From JBMYQA01 sp049600855 (GTDB lineage: Bacteria; Bacteroidota; Bacteroidia; Cytophagales; Flammeovirgaceae): a stretch of DNA of 7,470 nt. This document shows positions 1 to 6,342 of this stretch, piece by piece (position 1 is the stretch's first letter; each line of letters starts with the position of its first letter). Made by a program: the position numbers and the translations under genes. The notes beneath the pieces are model-generated. The model was given only the letters and a program-made list of their open reading frames with translations. It ran no database searches and was not told the origin of the DNA. The stretch spans positions 1 to 7,470 of the forward strand of contig JBMYQA010000292.1 in NCBI GenBank assembly GCA_049600855.1, written 5' to 3'.

Positions 1-86
1 TTATTTTCTACTTGTTCGATCTTTTTGTTTTCAACCTGATCGTTATTTTCAGGTGTCAACAGTTCATTTTCGTTCTCCTTGCTCAT
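1..86 (-). CDS. N-terminus of an acidic hypothetical protein, cut by the window edge
   Basis: Reading leftwards from an ATG at 86-84, the frame stays open to the window edge and gives 28 residues beginning MSKENENELLTPEN. A GGAG sequence lies a few bases upstream of the ATG, at good Shine-Dalgarno spacing, which supports this start. The visible part is rich in Glu and Asn (7 E, 1 D, 6 N, only 3 K) and has no signal peptide or hydrophobic stretch, so the protein is probably cytoplasmic with a disordered acidic leader. Acidic leaders like this occur in many Bacteroidota proteins, for example DUF349-containing ones, but nothing here allows a family assignment. It follows yqgE on the same strand after a 154-base gap that contains its own candidate -7 box, so it is probably transcribed separately or from an extra promoter. 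Confidence 0.6.
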   Translation of the reverse strand, partial: MSKENENELLTPENNDQVENKKIEQVEN

Positions 87-120
87 TTTACTCCGAATTA
101 GCTCAAAATTCAATGGATAA

Positions 121-134
121 GTTCCTGAAGGAAC
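121..134. repeat. Small perfect hairpin between yqgE and the truncated gene
   Basis: GTTCC-TGAA-GGAAC forms a 5-bp stem with a 4-base loop. It lies about 110 bases past the yqgE stop and 35 bases ahead of the next start codon. On the minus strand the following bases are TTATCC, which is not a real U-tract, so it is at best a weak terminator or a 5' leader structure of the truncated gene. A stem this short can occur by chance. Confidence 0.25.
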
Positions 135-173
135 CGGCCTATTTTCTTAGTTCTATTTTCTGATAAGAGTTGA

Positions 174-181
174 CAAAGTTA
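174..181 (-). promoter_or_regulatory. Candidate -7 box for the truncated gene
   Basis: On the minus strand this reads TAACTTTG, an exact match to the TAnnTTTG consensus of Bacteroidota primary-sigma promoters. It lies about 88 bases before the ATG at 86. No TTG is present at the expected -33 position about 20 bases upstream, so support is from the -7 half only. Confidence 0.35.
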
Positions 182-240
182 GTAATTAAAGGTTAAGTAT
201 GATCAGCATTTCCCATTTTTTCCTTTTAAAAATCAAGAAA

Positions 241-819
241 TTAATTTAAAGAAGGATCTACAGGATAATTTGTAAACATCTTATACTTTCCTCCCATTTG
301 TTCTAAAACCCGTTGCCAAAGCTCGTCAGGTTCTACTTTAAATAACAATGATAAATCAACACGAGAAATGACCCAAGAGTTTTGTAACAGTTCCCCTTTT
401 AATTGCAATTTTCCCCATCCACTATAACCGATAAAAAAGCGGCAATTGTGTGCGTTTACTTTTCCTTGGATATGTAACTCTTTTAATTGCTCATAATCAC
501 CACCCCAATACACCCCATCTCTCAACAAAATACTGCCTTCTAATTCAGGAATTTGATGCAGAAAGTGTAAGGTATTTTGTTGAACGGGACCTCCAACATA
601 GAGATTACCTTGAAGGTATAAGAAGTCTTCAAGTTGTTCAATATTTACATCAGCTTGTCGATTAACAATTAACCCAAACGATCCCTCATCGTCCTTATGC
701 TCACACACAATCACAACTGTACGTTGAAAGTTAGGGTCTAACAGCATGGGTTCTGCCAGAAGGAAATCTCCTGACCTTACTTCATTATCATTATTAAGAT
801 TTTCGCTGAACAATTCCAT
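241..819 (-). CDS. yqgE: YqgE/AlgH family protein (UPF0301/DUF179)
   Basis: This encodes 192 residues, close to the usual length of about 185-190 for YqgE/AlgH. The family signature runs the full length: GDFLLAEP (17-24), DPNFQRTV (28-35), GSFGLIVNR (46-54), YVGGPV (74-79), GVYWGGD (102-108), RFFIGYSGWG (127-136), GELLQNSW (142-149), the LW..VL..MG helix near 167-176, and the terminal DPSLN. It has no signal peptide and is probably a soluble cytoplasmic protein. The biochemical role of the family is unsettled; the name AlgH comes from alginate regulation in Pseudomonas and should not be carried over. An in-frame ATG at 882 would add 21 residues. I prefer the ATG at 819 because the family N-terminus begins close to it and an AAAAGGG sequence precedes it. 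No convincing promoter was found upstream. The gene appears intact. Confidence 0.93.
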   Translation of the reverse strand: MELFSENLNNDNEVRSGDFLLAEPMLLDPNFQRTVVIVCEHKDDEGSFGLIVNRQADVNIEQLEDFLYLQGNLYVGGPVQQNTLHFLHQIPELEGSILLRDGVYWGGDYEQLKELHIQGKVNAHNCRFFIGYSGWGKLQLKGELLQNSWVISRVDLSLLFKVEPDELWQRVLEQMGGKYKMFTNYPVDPSLN

Positions 820-1028
820 AAAAATACCCTTTTGGTAATATAATTGAGGTTTCTTAACCAATGGGATAGTAACAAATAACAACTTTCACATCATTTGTTG
901 CTCCTAAATGACAATCTATAAACTAAGTAGGACAAAAACAAACCGTTAAAGTGGATGGACTTTATACAGCTCATGATTTAATCCTTCCCTTAATATGAAA
1001 TGGATTGATTTTCTCTTTGAACTTGTAT

Positions 1029-1056
1029 AAAAAAAGCAATGAGATAATCTCATCGC
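1029..1056 (-). terminator. Intrinsic terminator of the three-gene exported-protein group
   Basis: On the minus strand GCGATGAGA-TTA-TCTCATTGC folds into a 9-bp stem (one G-T wobble) with a 3-base loop and is followed directly by seven Ts. It begins about 48 bases after the stop codon of the propeller gene. The other strand has no U-tract after the stem, so it acts in the minus direction only. It is the strongest terminator in the window. Confidence 0.8.
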
Positions 1057-1104
1057 CTCTAAAAGTTCAACTACTATTTACTTATTAAACTAATACTCAC
1101 TTTT

Positions 1105-3126
1105 TTACGGGCATGGGTTCAAATCCACATCGCCAAACTGAATGCCTATAAAATCTTCGGAAAGCTGATCGCTATTCAGTTGCGTGTAATTTTTTTGTTC
1201 GGGAAACGGTGGCGAAAACGGGTTGTTAGGATCAGGGAAAACGTAATCCGCGGGAACAAAACTCCATAGTTGCGCTAAGTTTTGGGAACCTATAATCACA
1301 AATTGCAAGAAAAAAGCATCGGCTATGGTGACCGTTCCTGAACCATCCACATCAGCAGCAATAATTTCGTAAGGTGAAGCTAATGGTGTTCCATTTCCAA
1401 ACCCTACATGATTGGCTAATGCCGAAACATCCACTAAACAAATCTCTTGCGGATCATTCGTGTTTTTGGATAACGTCACACTGTAATCATCGCATTCAAG
1501 ATGCTCAAAGCGGTATTCTCCTGTCGAATCTGTGATCACGGTTTGAGGAGTTGTTGAGGTGTTCAACGTTACCGTTACTCCAGACACAGGCGTTCCAGTT
1601 GATCGGCGAACGACTCCAGCAATCGTAAATAATTCTGGTGTTGCTTCCAGTTTCACGATAAAACCATCTCGCCCTCCTTGATAAGCCGACTGAATGGGGC
1701 TATTCAACACTTCAAAATTCGATGATGTGGTATGCCCAGCGATGTAGATATTCCCAGCAAAATCAACGGTTACCGCAGCTGCATTTTCAGCGCCAGAAGC
1801 AGTTCCTGTGGTACTGTAATAGGTTTGCCAATCTAAACTCGGAACTGCTCCACCATTATCTTTCAATCGAATCACAAAAGCATCTATACTACCCGTATGT
1901 ACTGCTCGGTAAGCTGGGTTTCTCAATGCTGTATTAGCGCTGATTAAATCTGTACTAGACGTAAAGCCTGATAAGTAGATATTGTCCTTTTGATCAACCA
2001 TTACGTCATAAGCCATTTCTCCTGCTGATCCTCCATATTGGTATTCGTAAAGCAACGTACCATCTGTTCCGTTCAGACTCACCAACAAGGCATCACTAGT
2101 TCCACGCGTATTCCAAGGGAATGGATAAACCGAATGTGAGCCATCAGTACCCGATGAATGTCCACCTACAATCACTTCGCCTCTACTATTTACTTCCACT
2201 TCCCAACCAATTTCAGTAGCTGCATCACCATAACGCGTTCCCCACAGTACATCACCATTGGCATTATCAAATTTTGCAATAAGCAAATCACCACCTCCAA
2301 GATTTCCATATTCATTTACACTGCCCAGTGGTCCCACAAACGCTCCAGTCATCAAGCCAGTTACATAGGCATTGCCATTGGCATCAATAGCTGCTCCCCA
2401 CCCCATTTCTGGGTTTACGGTTCCTACCTGTGCTGTCCATTCCAATTGACCTGTCATGGGATTTAATTTCGCACAATAGGCATCTTTGTTACCTATATGA
2501 CCAAAAGTTGGATTTTGATTGGGTAAGTTCACAGAATTCGTGGTGCCCGTCACTACTAAGGTATTGTGAGCTAAATCCACTTCAATGCCTTCACCAGATT
2601 CGTTTGATGCTGTTCCAATGTAAGTATGCCATATCAAATTGCCATTCGCTCCATCAAACTTCACCGAGAAGGCATCTTCTCCGCCTGCATACGGCAAAAT
2701 TGGTGCTGGCGAAGTAATTCCAAAATTGGCAAACGTTGCTCCTGCCAAATACACGTTGTCATCTGAATCCACTGTTAACCGACAAGCAATGTCTTGCGCT
2801 GGTCCAGCAATGATGTTCCACCAAACTATGGTGGAGCCATCTGCTTCTACCCGAGCAATAAAAGTGTTTCCACTTCCAGCTGTTATCGTGCCCAACAACT
2901 GCGGGGCAATGGTGCTGGAGAAGAAAAAATTATCTCCGTTAGTAGAACCTGTAATGAAAAGATCGCCATCAGCAGCCGCTTTAATGTCCATCACCGTTTC
3001 TGGCTGACCATTTCCTAAAAAGGTAGCCCACAATGGGTTTACTACTTGTGCTTTTAGGGGTAATACACCAAGGATGAGTATGAAGCATAGTCCCACTTTA
3101 TATAGGTTAGTACGTATTATTTTCAT
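1105..3126 (-). CDS. Secreted seven-bladed SBBP beta-propeller protein with dockerin-like C-terminal module
   Basis: This encodes 673 residues. Residues 1-26 form a Sec signal peptide (KIIR, then a hydrophobic core, cleavage likely before Q27). Residues 33-468 contain seven repeats of the form W..Y.G....E....+.VD..GN+Y++G.T, most followed by a D-A-F-x-x-K/R strand; this is the SBBP pattern and the count fits one closed seven-bladed propeller. Residues 499-555 look like a carboxypeptidase-regulatory/SpaA-type beta-sandwich. Residues 560-612 are dockerin-like, with a degenerate first half and a complete calcium loop in the second (D592, D594, S596, D603). Residues 621-668 form the W..FV..DY..NPF..DFIGI..GDV segment shared with the two genes upstream. 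The protein ends at CP with no T9SS sorting domain, and none is recognisable just past the stop. I expect an exported binding or adhesion protein rather than an enzyme; the ligand is unknown. It is the last gene of the likely operon. Confidence 0.88.
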   Translation of the reverse strand: MKIIRTNLYKVGLCFILILGVLPLKAQVVNPLWATFLGNGQPETVMDIKAAADGDLFITGSTNGDNFFFSSTIAPQLLGTITAGSGNTFIARVEADGSTIVWWNIIAGPAQDIACRLTVDSDDNVYLAGATFANFGITSPAPILPYAGGEDAFSVKFDGANGNLIWHTYIGTASNESGEGIEVDLAHNTLVVTGTTNSVNLPNQNPTFGHIGNKDAYCAKLNPMTGQLEWTAQVGTVNPEMGWGAAIDANGNAYVTGLMTGAFVGPLGSVNEYGNLGGGDLLIAKFDNANGDVLWGTRYGDAATEIGWEVEVNSRGEVIVGGHSSGTDGSHSVYPFPWNTRGTSDALLVSLNGTDGTLLYEYQYGGSAGEMAYDVMVDQKDNIYLSGFTSSTDLISANTALRNPAYRAVHTGSIDAFVIRLKDNGGAVPSLDWQTYYSTTGTASGAENAAAVTVDFAGNIYIAGHTTSSNFEVLNSPIQSAYQGGRDGFIVKLEATPELFTIAGVVRRSTGTPVSGVTVTLNTSTTPQTVITDSTGEYRFEHLECDDYSVTLSKNTNDPQEICLVDVSALANHVGFGNGTPLASPYEIIAADVDGSGTVTIADAFFLQFVIIGSQNLAQLWSFVPADYVFPDPNNPFSPPFPEQKNYTQLNSDQLSEDFIGIQFGDVDLNPCP
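1723..3030 (-). repeat. Seven tandem propeller-blade coding repeats
   Basis: The blades start at protein residues 33, 102, 166, 230, 295, 360 and 433. Six begin with an aromatic strand opened by W and one by Y (residue 360), and each ends in a V/I-Y/V-x-x-G strand. The spacing is 62-73 residues, about 186-219 bases. The blades have diverged in sequence, so this is an old protein-level repeat and not a recent DNA-level expansion. Confidence 0.8.
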
Positions 3127-3188
3127 TTTTATTCAATTTTAAAGAATGCTGATCTGTGATTAATGGTAAAACTAAAATCGGCTGGAAC

Positions 3189-3217
3189 AAAGCGCCTAAC
3201 CAGTAATCAGGCGTTTT
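3189..3217. repeat. Inverted repeat between the short dockerin gene and the propeller gene
   Basis: The plus strand reads AAAGCGCCT, an 11-base loop, then AGGCGTTTT, pairing over 9 bp with one G-T. On the minus strand the stem can extend inward by two pairs, with one A-C mismatch near its base. On the minus strand it is followed only by TTTGTTCC, a poor U-tract. It lies about 40 bases past the stop of the 232-aa gene and 60 bases before the propeller start. It could be a leaky terminator or an mRNA-stabilising stem within the operon. I saw no TAnnTTTG promoter box in this gap. Confidence 0.5.
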
Positions 3218-3254
3218 CATAGCCAAGGATGAGATTTTGGATTTCGAAAAAAGC

Positions 3255-3953
3255 TTATTGCGTATTTCTATCTAGGTTCAAATCGCCTATTTTAATTCTT
3301 ATAAAATCTTCATTGAGTTGCTCTAAAGATAATGGCGCGTACACCCTATTTTGAGGGAATGTCGAGCCAAATGGATTTGCAGGCTTGGGAAAAACATAAC
3401 TTGAAAGCACAAATACCCAGTTTTTAGGTAATGTGGTCGTGATATTTAAAATCACTTGCTGCATTAATACCAAGTCCTCCGTAGTGACTGATCCTGATTG
3501 ATTTAGGCCTGCAGCGATAATTTTATATGGAGAATTCAAGGGAGCAACACCCAATAGATGTAGCTGCATTTGCGCTAAATCAATGAGGTCTAAACCATTT
3601 TTAATAGCTCCGCTAGATTTATTAGGTGTTACGGTATAATTCTGATTTTGTAGATTATCAAACTCATAGTCCCCTACTGTTAATGTGGTGAATGAGCTAA
3701 TGGCTGCACCTGTTAAATCTACTTGGACTCCGTTTATTGCCTGCAAACCTGCTGTATGCACATTTCCTGCAATCTTCAGCGACACCAACACACTAACAGA
3801 CAAGGAAGCGGGTGTGCCTAAACAAGAACTGTTCCCCCCTTCGACAGAAATTGTTCCACTCGTTGCTGAACCAAAATTTACGGTAATGGTATTCGAACCA
3901 TAGCCCATACTAAACAGACATATTCCTATAAGTCCCAATAATAGCTTTTTCAT
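3255..3953 (-). CDS. Short exported protein: beta-sandwich plus dockerin-like module
   Basis: This encodes 232 residues starting MKKLLLGLIGICLF, a clear Sec signal peptide with cleavage near residue 20. Residues 21-55 are Ser/Gly/Thr-rich and unrecognised. Residues 56-112 resemble the carboxypeptidase-regulatory/SpaA-type sandwich of the neighbours (G.V.V.LTG ... DYEF.NL....YTV.P.K). Residues 118-170 are dockerin-like, with an SPY motif (141-143). The main calcium loop is weakened: its first ligand position is Gly149 rather than Asp, although N151, S153 and D160 fit. Residues 179-226 carry the shared W..FV...Y.FP.P.NPF ... EDFI.I.IGDLN segment. There is no T9SS tail, enzyme domain or cohesin. 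It therefore consists almost entirely of the module that the other two proteins carry as a part, which fits a small adaptor or a decayed paralogue. It sits 81 bases after the cohesin gene and 128 bases before the propeller gene, on the same strand. Confidence 0.82.
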   Translation of the reverse strand: MKKLLLGLIGICLFSMGYGSNTITVNFGSATSGTISVEGGNSSCLGTPASLSVSVLVSLKIAGNVHTAGLQAINGVQVDLTGAAISSFTTLTVGDYEFDNLQNQNYTVTPNKSSGAIKNGLDLIDLAQMQLHLLGVAPLNSPYKIIAAGLNQSGSVTTEDLVLMQQVILNITTTLPKNWVFVLSSYVFPKPANPFGSTFPQNRVYAPLSLEQLNEDFIRIKIGDLNLDRNTQ

Positions 3954-3970
3954 TGTAGTAAAATTGATGC

Positions 3971-4009
3971 CAAGGGAAAGAGAACGATTAAATCATTTCG
4001 CTTCCCTTG
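3971..4009. repeat. Long imperfect hairpin between the cohesin gene and the short dockerin gene
   Basis: CAAGGGAA (3971-3978) pairs perfectly with TTCCCTTG (4002-4009). Inside is a 4x4 internal loop and then a second short stem closing around GATTAAATC. On the minus strand it starts 25 bases past the stop of the cohesin gene and ends 17 bases before the next start codon, so it spans most of the gap. The bases after it on the minus strand (GCATCAATTTTAC) are a weak U-tract. It could attenuate transcription, protect the upstream mRNA or affect translation of the next gene. No promoter box is visible in the gap. Confidence 0.55.
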
Positions 4010-4034
4010 AGTACAGATTTAATTTTGTGGAAAC

Positions 4035-6134
4035 TTATTGCACGATTAATTTTTGGGTATACACAACATGCCCCATCGTTACTTTAAGGAGGTATACCCC
4101 TTGCGTTAGGCCTGTTGCATCTAAATCAAGCGTATGCCTGCCTTTGTCGGCCACTGTTGAAGTCGTTTTTACTTCATGACCTAACAAGTCTGTAAAGCTC
4201 ATTTTCACTTCCATTTCTTGAGGGAGTAATACATCTACCTTAAACGCTGTAGCAGGGTTAGGGTATACAGTTATTTCAGGATCAATGACTTGAATAGAAC
4301 CAGCACTGGTTCTTAAGTTATTGCCTTCTGCTAATTCACTAGTGTATATTGCTGTGGGAACTTGAGCCGAATTAATCTCGATGGTAGATACTGATCCTGC
4401 ATCACCAATTACCTCAAATACTAAATTGAATAACGCTTCGTCAGCCGAGTAGCTTTCTCCTTGACCCGTAATTTGATCGTAAAGGAAAGTTACCCGTCCT
4501 TCATTTGCTTGATCTGTGAAGAAGTTTTGTTGCCCTACGGCCAAATTAGCAGGCTCATAGCCTTTGAATACCAATACCTTTTCATCAAATTGGATGGTTC
4601 CTTGCCATCCTGCAATATCGTTGTAGTTCGCCTTGGCAAGTACAGGAACTTTCACTGTTGAACCATTGAAGGCTTTTGCCAGTGGTAAACGCAATTCCAC
4701 ATCCATGCCTGTTGTCTTTTGCAATGGATCGTTGTTATTGTTCACATCACCAATCTTTACTCCAATAAAGTTTTGGTTAATTTGCTGCCCTGCGAGGTTG
4801 GTATAACTTCTATTTTCGAAGGCATCGGCAAATGGATTTGCAGGATCGGTGAATGTATAATCACTATCAACAAATCTCCAACTCTTAGCCAAGGTATTTT
4901 GAGATTGAAGGATTAATCTTCTGATGACAATAATGTCTGCCACATTTACCACATCCGAAAAATCAGCATCAGCAGCAATTAATTTATAAGGGGAATTGAA
5001 TGGTGTGAGTCCCAAAATATGTCTACGAACCAATAAAATGTCTGCCACATTAATCCCGTTTACAATATTCACCTCCTTAGCAGGAGTCAGGGTATAATCG
5101 CCATACGGAAGTGCAGCAAATGCATACGTTCCATCATTCTGATTGGTGATGGTTTGGCTTGTTGATCCTGCCAAAGTCAATTCCACTAAACCAACTGCGG
5201 TTGTGCCATCTTCTAAATACACTGCACCTGTAATCTCGCCAAACTCCACTACCGTGATATTTCCTGAAATGGCAGCTGCCGTTTTTTCAATTGCTTGGTT
5301 ATCGAATGCAAATACATCCACAATATCAATTGGGAAAACGTCACCAGCATTTGCGGTAATTTGTACTTTAATGGTAAACAGTACTGCATCATCAGCAATG
5401 CTCACATTCGTTAACGCAGGCTCGTCCCACACCACATTTACCTTACCTGCTTCTGGAGAAAAATAATGATTGGTAGAAAAACCGACCAAGTCTGGATGAA
5501 AATTGTCTATACTTACAAAGTTTGCTTTATCAGTTGGATATTGAATTTGGTATTGGAAACCGGCAACATCGGAGAAGTTTTTCAATGTTACAGGAATATC
5601 TACTGTAGCGCCAGCATTAACGGTAGCATCATTTACTACAAAAGTCAATGGATTGACCAGAATGGTACCTGAAGTACCCGTAGCACTAATCGGAGAAGCT
5701 CCCTGATCAACTGCGCTGACATTATTTACATCAATCTCAAAGGTTTCGCCTTGAGCTGCTGTAATCTGCAATTGAATGGTAAATAGTTGCGCTCCATCTG
5801 TAATGGTAGTTGGCGTTAAGGTTGGTTCTAACCAAATTAAGGCAATCGTGCCACTCGTAATTTCATTGTAATTTGTTGCGGCAAAACCAGTGAGGTTAGC
5901 ATGAGGGTTCGTAATTCCTAAAAAAGTAGCTTTATCTGTAGGATAATCTAAGTTCAACTGAATGCCTGCTGCATTGTTGAAGTTGCGCACAGTTACGGGG
6001 ATTTCTACGATAGCGCCAGCATCAACAGGGGTGTTTTCTACTTGAAAATTAATTTGGGCAAGTGCCGATGAGGTGATAAACACACCAACGATTAGCATCA
6101 GCATTTTAATGGAATGTGTTACACTTATTTTCAT
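4035..6134 (-). CDS. T9SS-exported scaffold-like protein with three cohesin-like domains and one dockerin-like module
   Basis: This encodes 699 residues from the ATG at 6134; an in-frame ATG at 6155 adds 7 residues, but the signal peptide MKISVTHSIK... (cleavage after ALA, residue 26) fits the shorter form. Order of parts: cohesin-like domains 1 (about 29-160) and 2 (about 164-296), both with aG..V.IPVT..NF...AG.Q....YPTDKA.F and ..LFTI..QITA; a SpaA/carboxypeptidase-regulatory-type sandwich (298-353); a dockerin-like module (356-410) with calcium loop D389, D391, S393, D400; the shared W419..DY426..NPF..IGDVN465 segment; a third, more canonical cohesin-like domain (477-618, IAGWQGTIQFDEKVL, RVTFLYD); and a T9SS type A sorting domain (622-699) with VYPNPA and a GVYLLKV...KLIVQ end. 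By family knowledge the tail directs outer-membrane export and surface attachment or release. Cohesins bind dockerins, so the protein may bind its two downstream neighbours or itself. It is the first gene of the likely operon. Confidence 0.9.
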   Translation of the reverse strand: MKISVTHSIKMLMLIVGVFITSSALAQINFQVENTPVDAGAIVEIPVTVRNFNNAAGIQLNLDYPTDKATFLGITNPHANLTGFAATNYNEITSGTIALIWLEPTLTPTTITDGAQLFTIQLQITAAQGETFEIDVNNVSAVDQGASPISATGTSGTILVNPLTFVVNDATVNAGATVDIPVTLKNFSDVAGFQYQIQYPTDKANFVSIDNFHPDLVGFSTNHYFSPEAGKVNVVWDEPALTNVSIADDAVLFTIKVQITANAGDVFPIDIVDVFAFDNQAIEKTAAAISGNITVVEFGEITGAVYLEDGTTAVGLVELTLAGSTSQTITNQNDGTYAFAALPYGDYTLTPAKEVNIVNGINVADILLVRRHILGLTPFNSPYKLIAADADFSDVVNVADIIVIRRLILQSQNTLAKSWRFVDSDYTFTDPANPFADAFENRSYTNLAGQQINQNFIGVKIGDVNNNNDPLQKTTGMDVELRLPLAKAFNGSTVKVPVLAKANYNDIAGWQGTIQFDEKVLVFKGYEPANLAVGQQNFFTDQANEGRVTFLYDQITGQGESYSADEALFNLVFEVIGDAGSVSTIEINSAQVPTAIYTSELAEGNNLRTSAGSIQVIDPEITVYPNPATAFKVDVLLPQEMEVKMSFTDLLGHEVKTTSTVADKGRHTLDLDATGLTQGVYLLKVTMGHVVYTQKLIVQ
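5286..6050 (-). repeat. Tandem duplication encoding cohesin-like domains 1 and 2
   Basis: The two units (6050-5697 and 5642-5286) encode domains that align without major gaps. Shared stretches include YPTDKA, N.H..L.GF, W.EP.LT, LFTI, QITA and F.ID. DNA similarity persists locally, for example around 5927-5943 against 5524-5540, both encoding YPTDKA. Cohesin 3 (4281-4706) is clearly more distant. The pair therefore arose by an internal duplication after the split from cohesin 3. Confidence 0.75.
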
Positions 6135-6220
6135 TATGGTATTTCTGTAATGCATAAAAATAGCTTAGTGGCTTACTCTATTGAAGGTTTTTCAGCATTC
6201 ACCTATTGGATTGATGAACA

Positions 6221-6241
6221 CAAACCTAGAGGGGTTCAAAA
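6221..6241 (-). promoter_or_regulatory. Candidate promoter of the exported-protein operon
   Basis: The minus strand reads TTTTGAACC-CCTC-TAGGTTTG. TAGGTTTG (6228-6221) matches the Bacteroidota -7 consensus TAnnTTTG and lies about 87 bases before the start codon at 6134. There is no TTG at the usual -33 position, which may mean that an activator is required; the TTTTGAACC motif next to the box is a candidate site. Confidence 0.4.
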
Positions 6242-6342
6242 CGTATTCCTACCTATTCTTCATACTTGACGAGATTCACTTCATGAATGGCGAGCGTAAT
6301 TTCATAGTCGGTAATCTAGCTTGTAGCAGTGATTTTTGAACC
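6233..6342. repeat. Widely spaced 9-bp inverted repeat flanking the divergent promoters
   Basis: GGTTCAAAA at 6233-6241 is the exact reverse complement of TTTTGAACC at 6334-6342, with 92 bases between. Each copy is immediately upstream of a TAnnTTTG box (4 bases and 1 base away) when read in the direction of its own gene. This placement suggests two sites for one DNA-binding regulator; LytTR proteins commonly act on such regions. A chance 9-mer match in AT-rich DNA cannot be excluded. Confidence 0.4.

Noticed and set aside
820..882. Upstream ATG at 882 giving a 213-residue YqgE
   Set aside because: The extra 21 residues do not match the family N-terminus, and the shorter form has the usual family length and a purine-rich sequence before its ATG.
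871..899. 7-bp inverted repeat AACAAAT / ATTTGTT upstream of yqgE
   Set aside because: Short and AT-rich with a 15-base spacer. No promoter box is associated with it, so chance is the best explanation.
1057..1104. Possible remnant of a T9SS sorting domain beyond the propeller stop codon
   Set aside because: Reading past the stop in the minus direction shows no YPNP-like motif or sorting-domain pattern before the terminator; no frameshifted tail is evident.
2639..3007. 122-codon open frame on the plus strand
   Set aside because: It lies antisense inside the propeller gene, whose repeats, signal peptide and tail are unambiguous. Its translation has no recognisable domain. The same applies to the other plus-strand open frames within 450-665, 1722-2717, 3685-4179 and 4461-5672.
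1105..6134. Cellulosome or polysaccharide-utilisation locus
   Set aside because: There is no glycoside hydrolase, carbohydrate-binding module, SusC/SusD pair or other enzyme in the window, so cohesin/dockerin homology alone does not justify that label.
6135..6155. Upstream ATG at 6155 for the cohesin protein
   Set aside because: It would put seven extra polar residues in front of a normal signal peptide. The ATG at 6134 gives a standard MK-start signal sequence.
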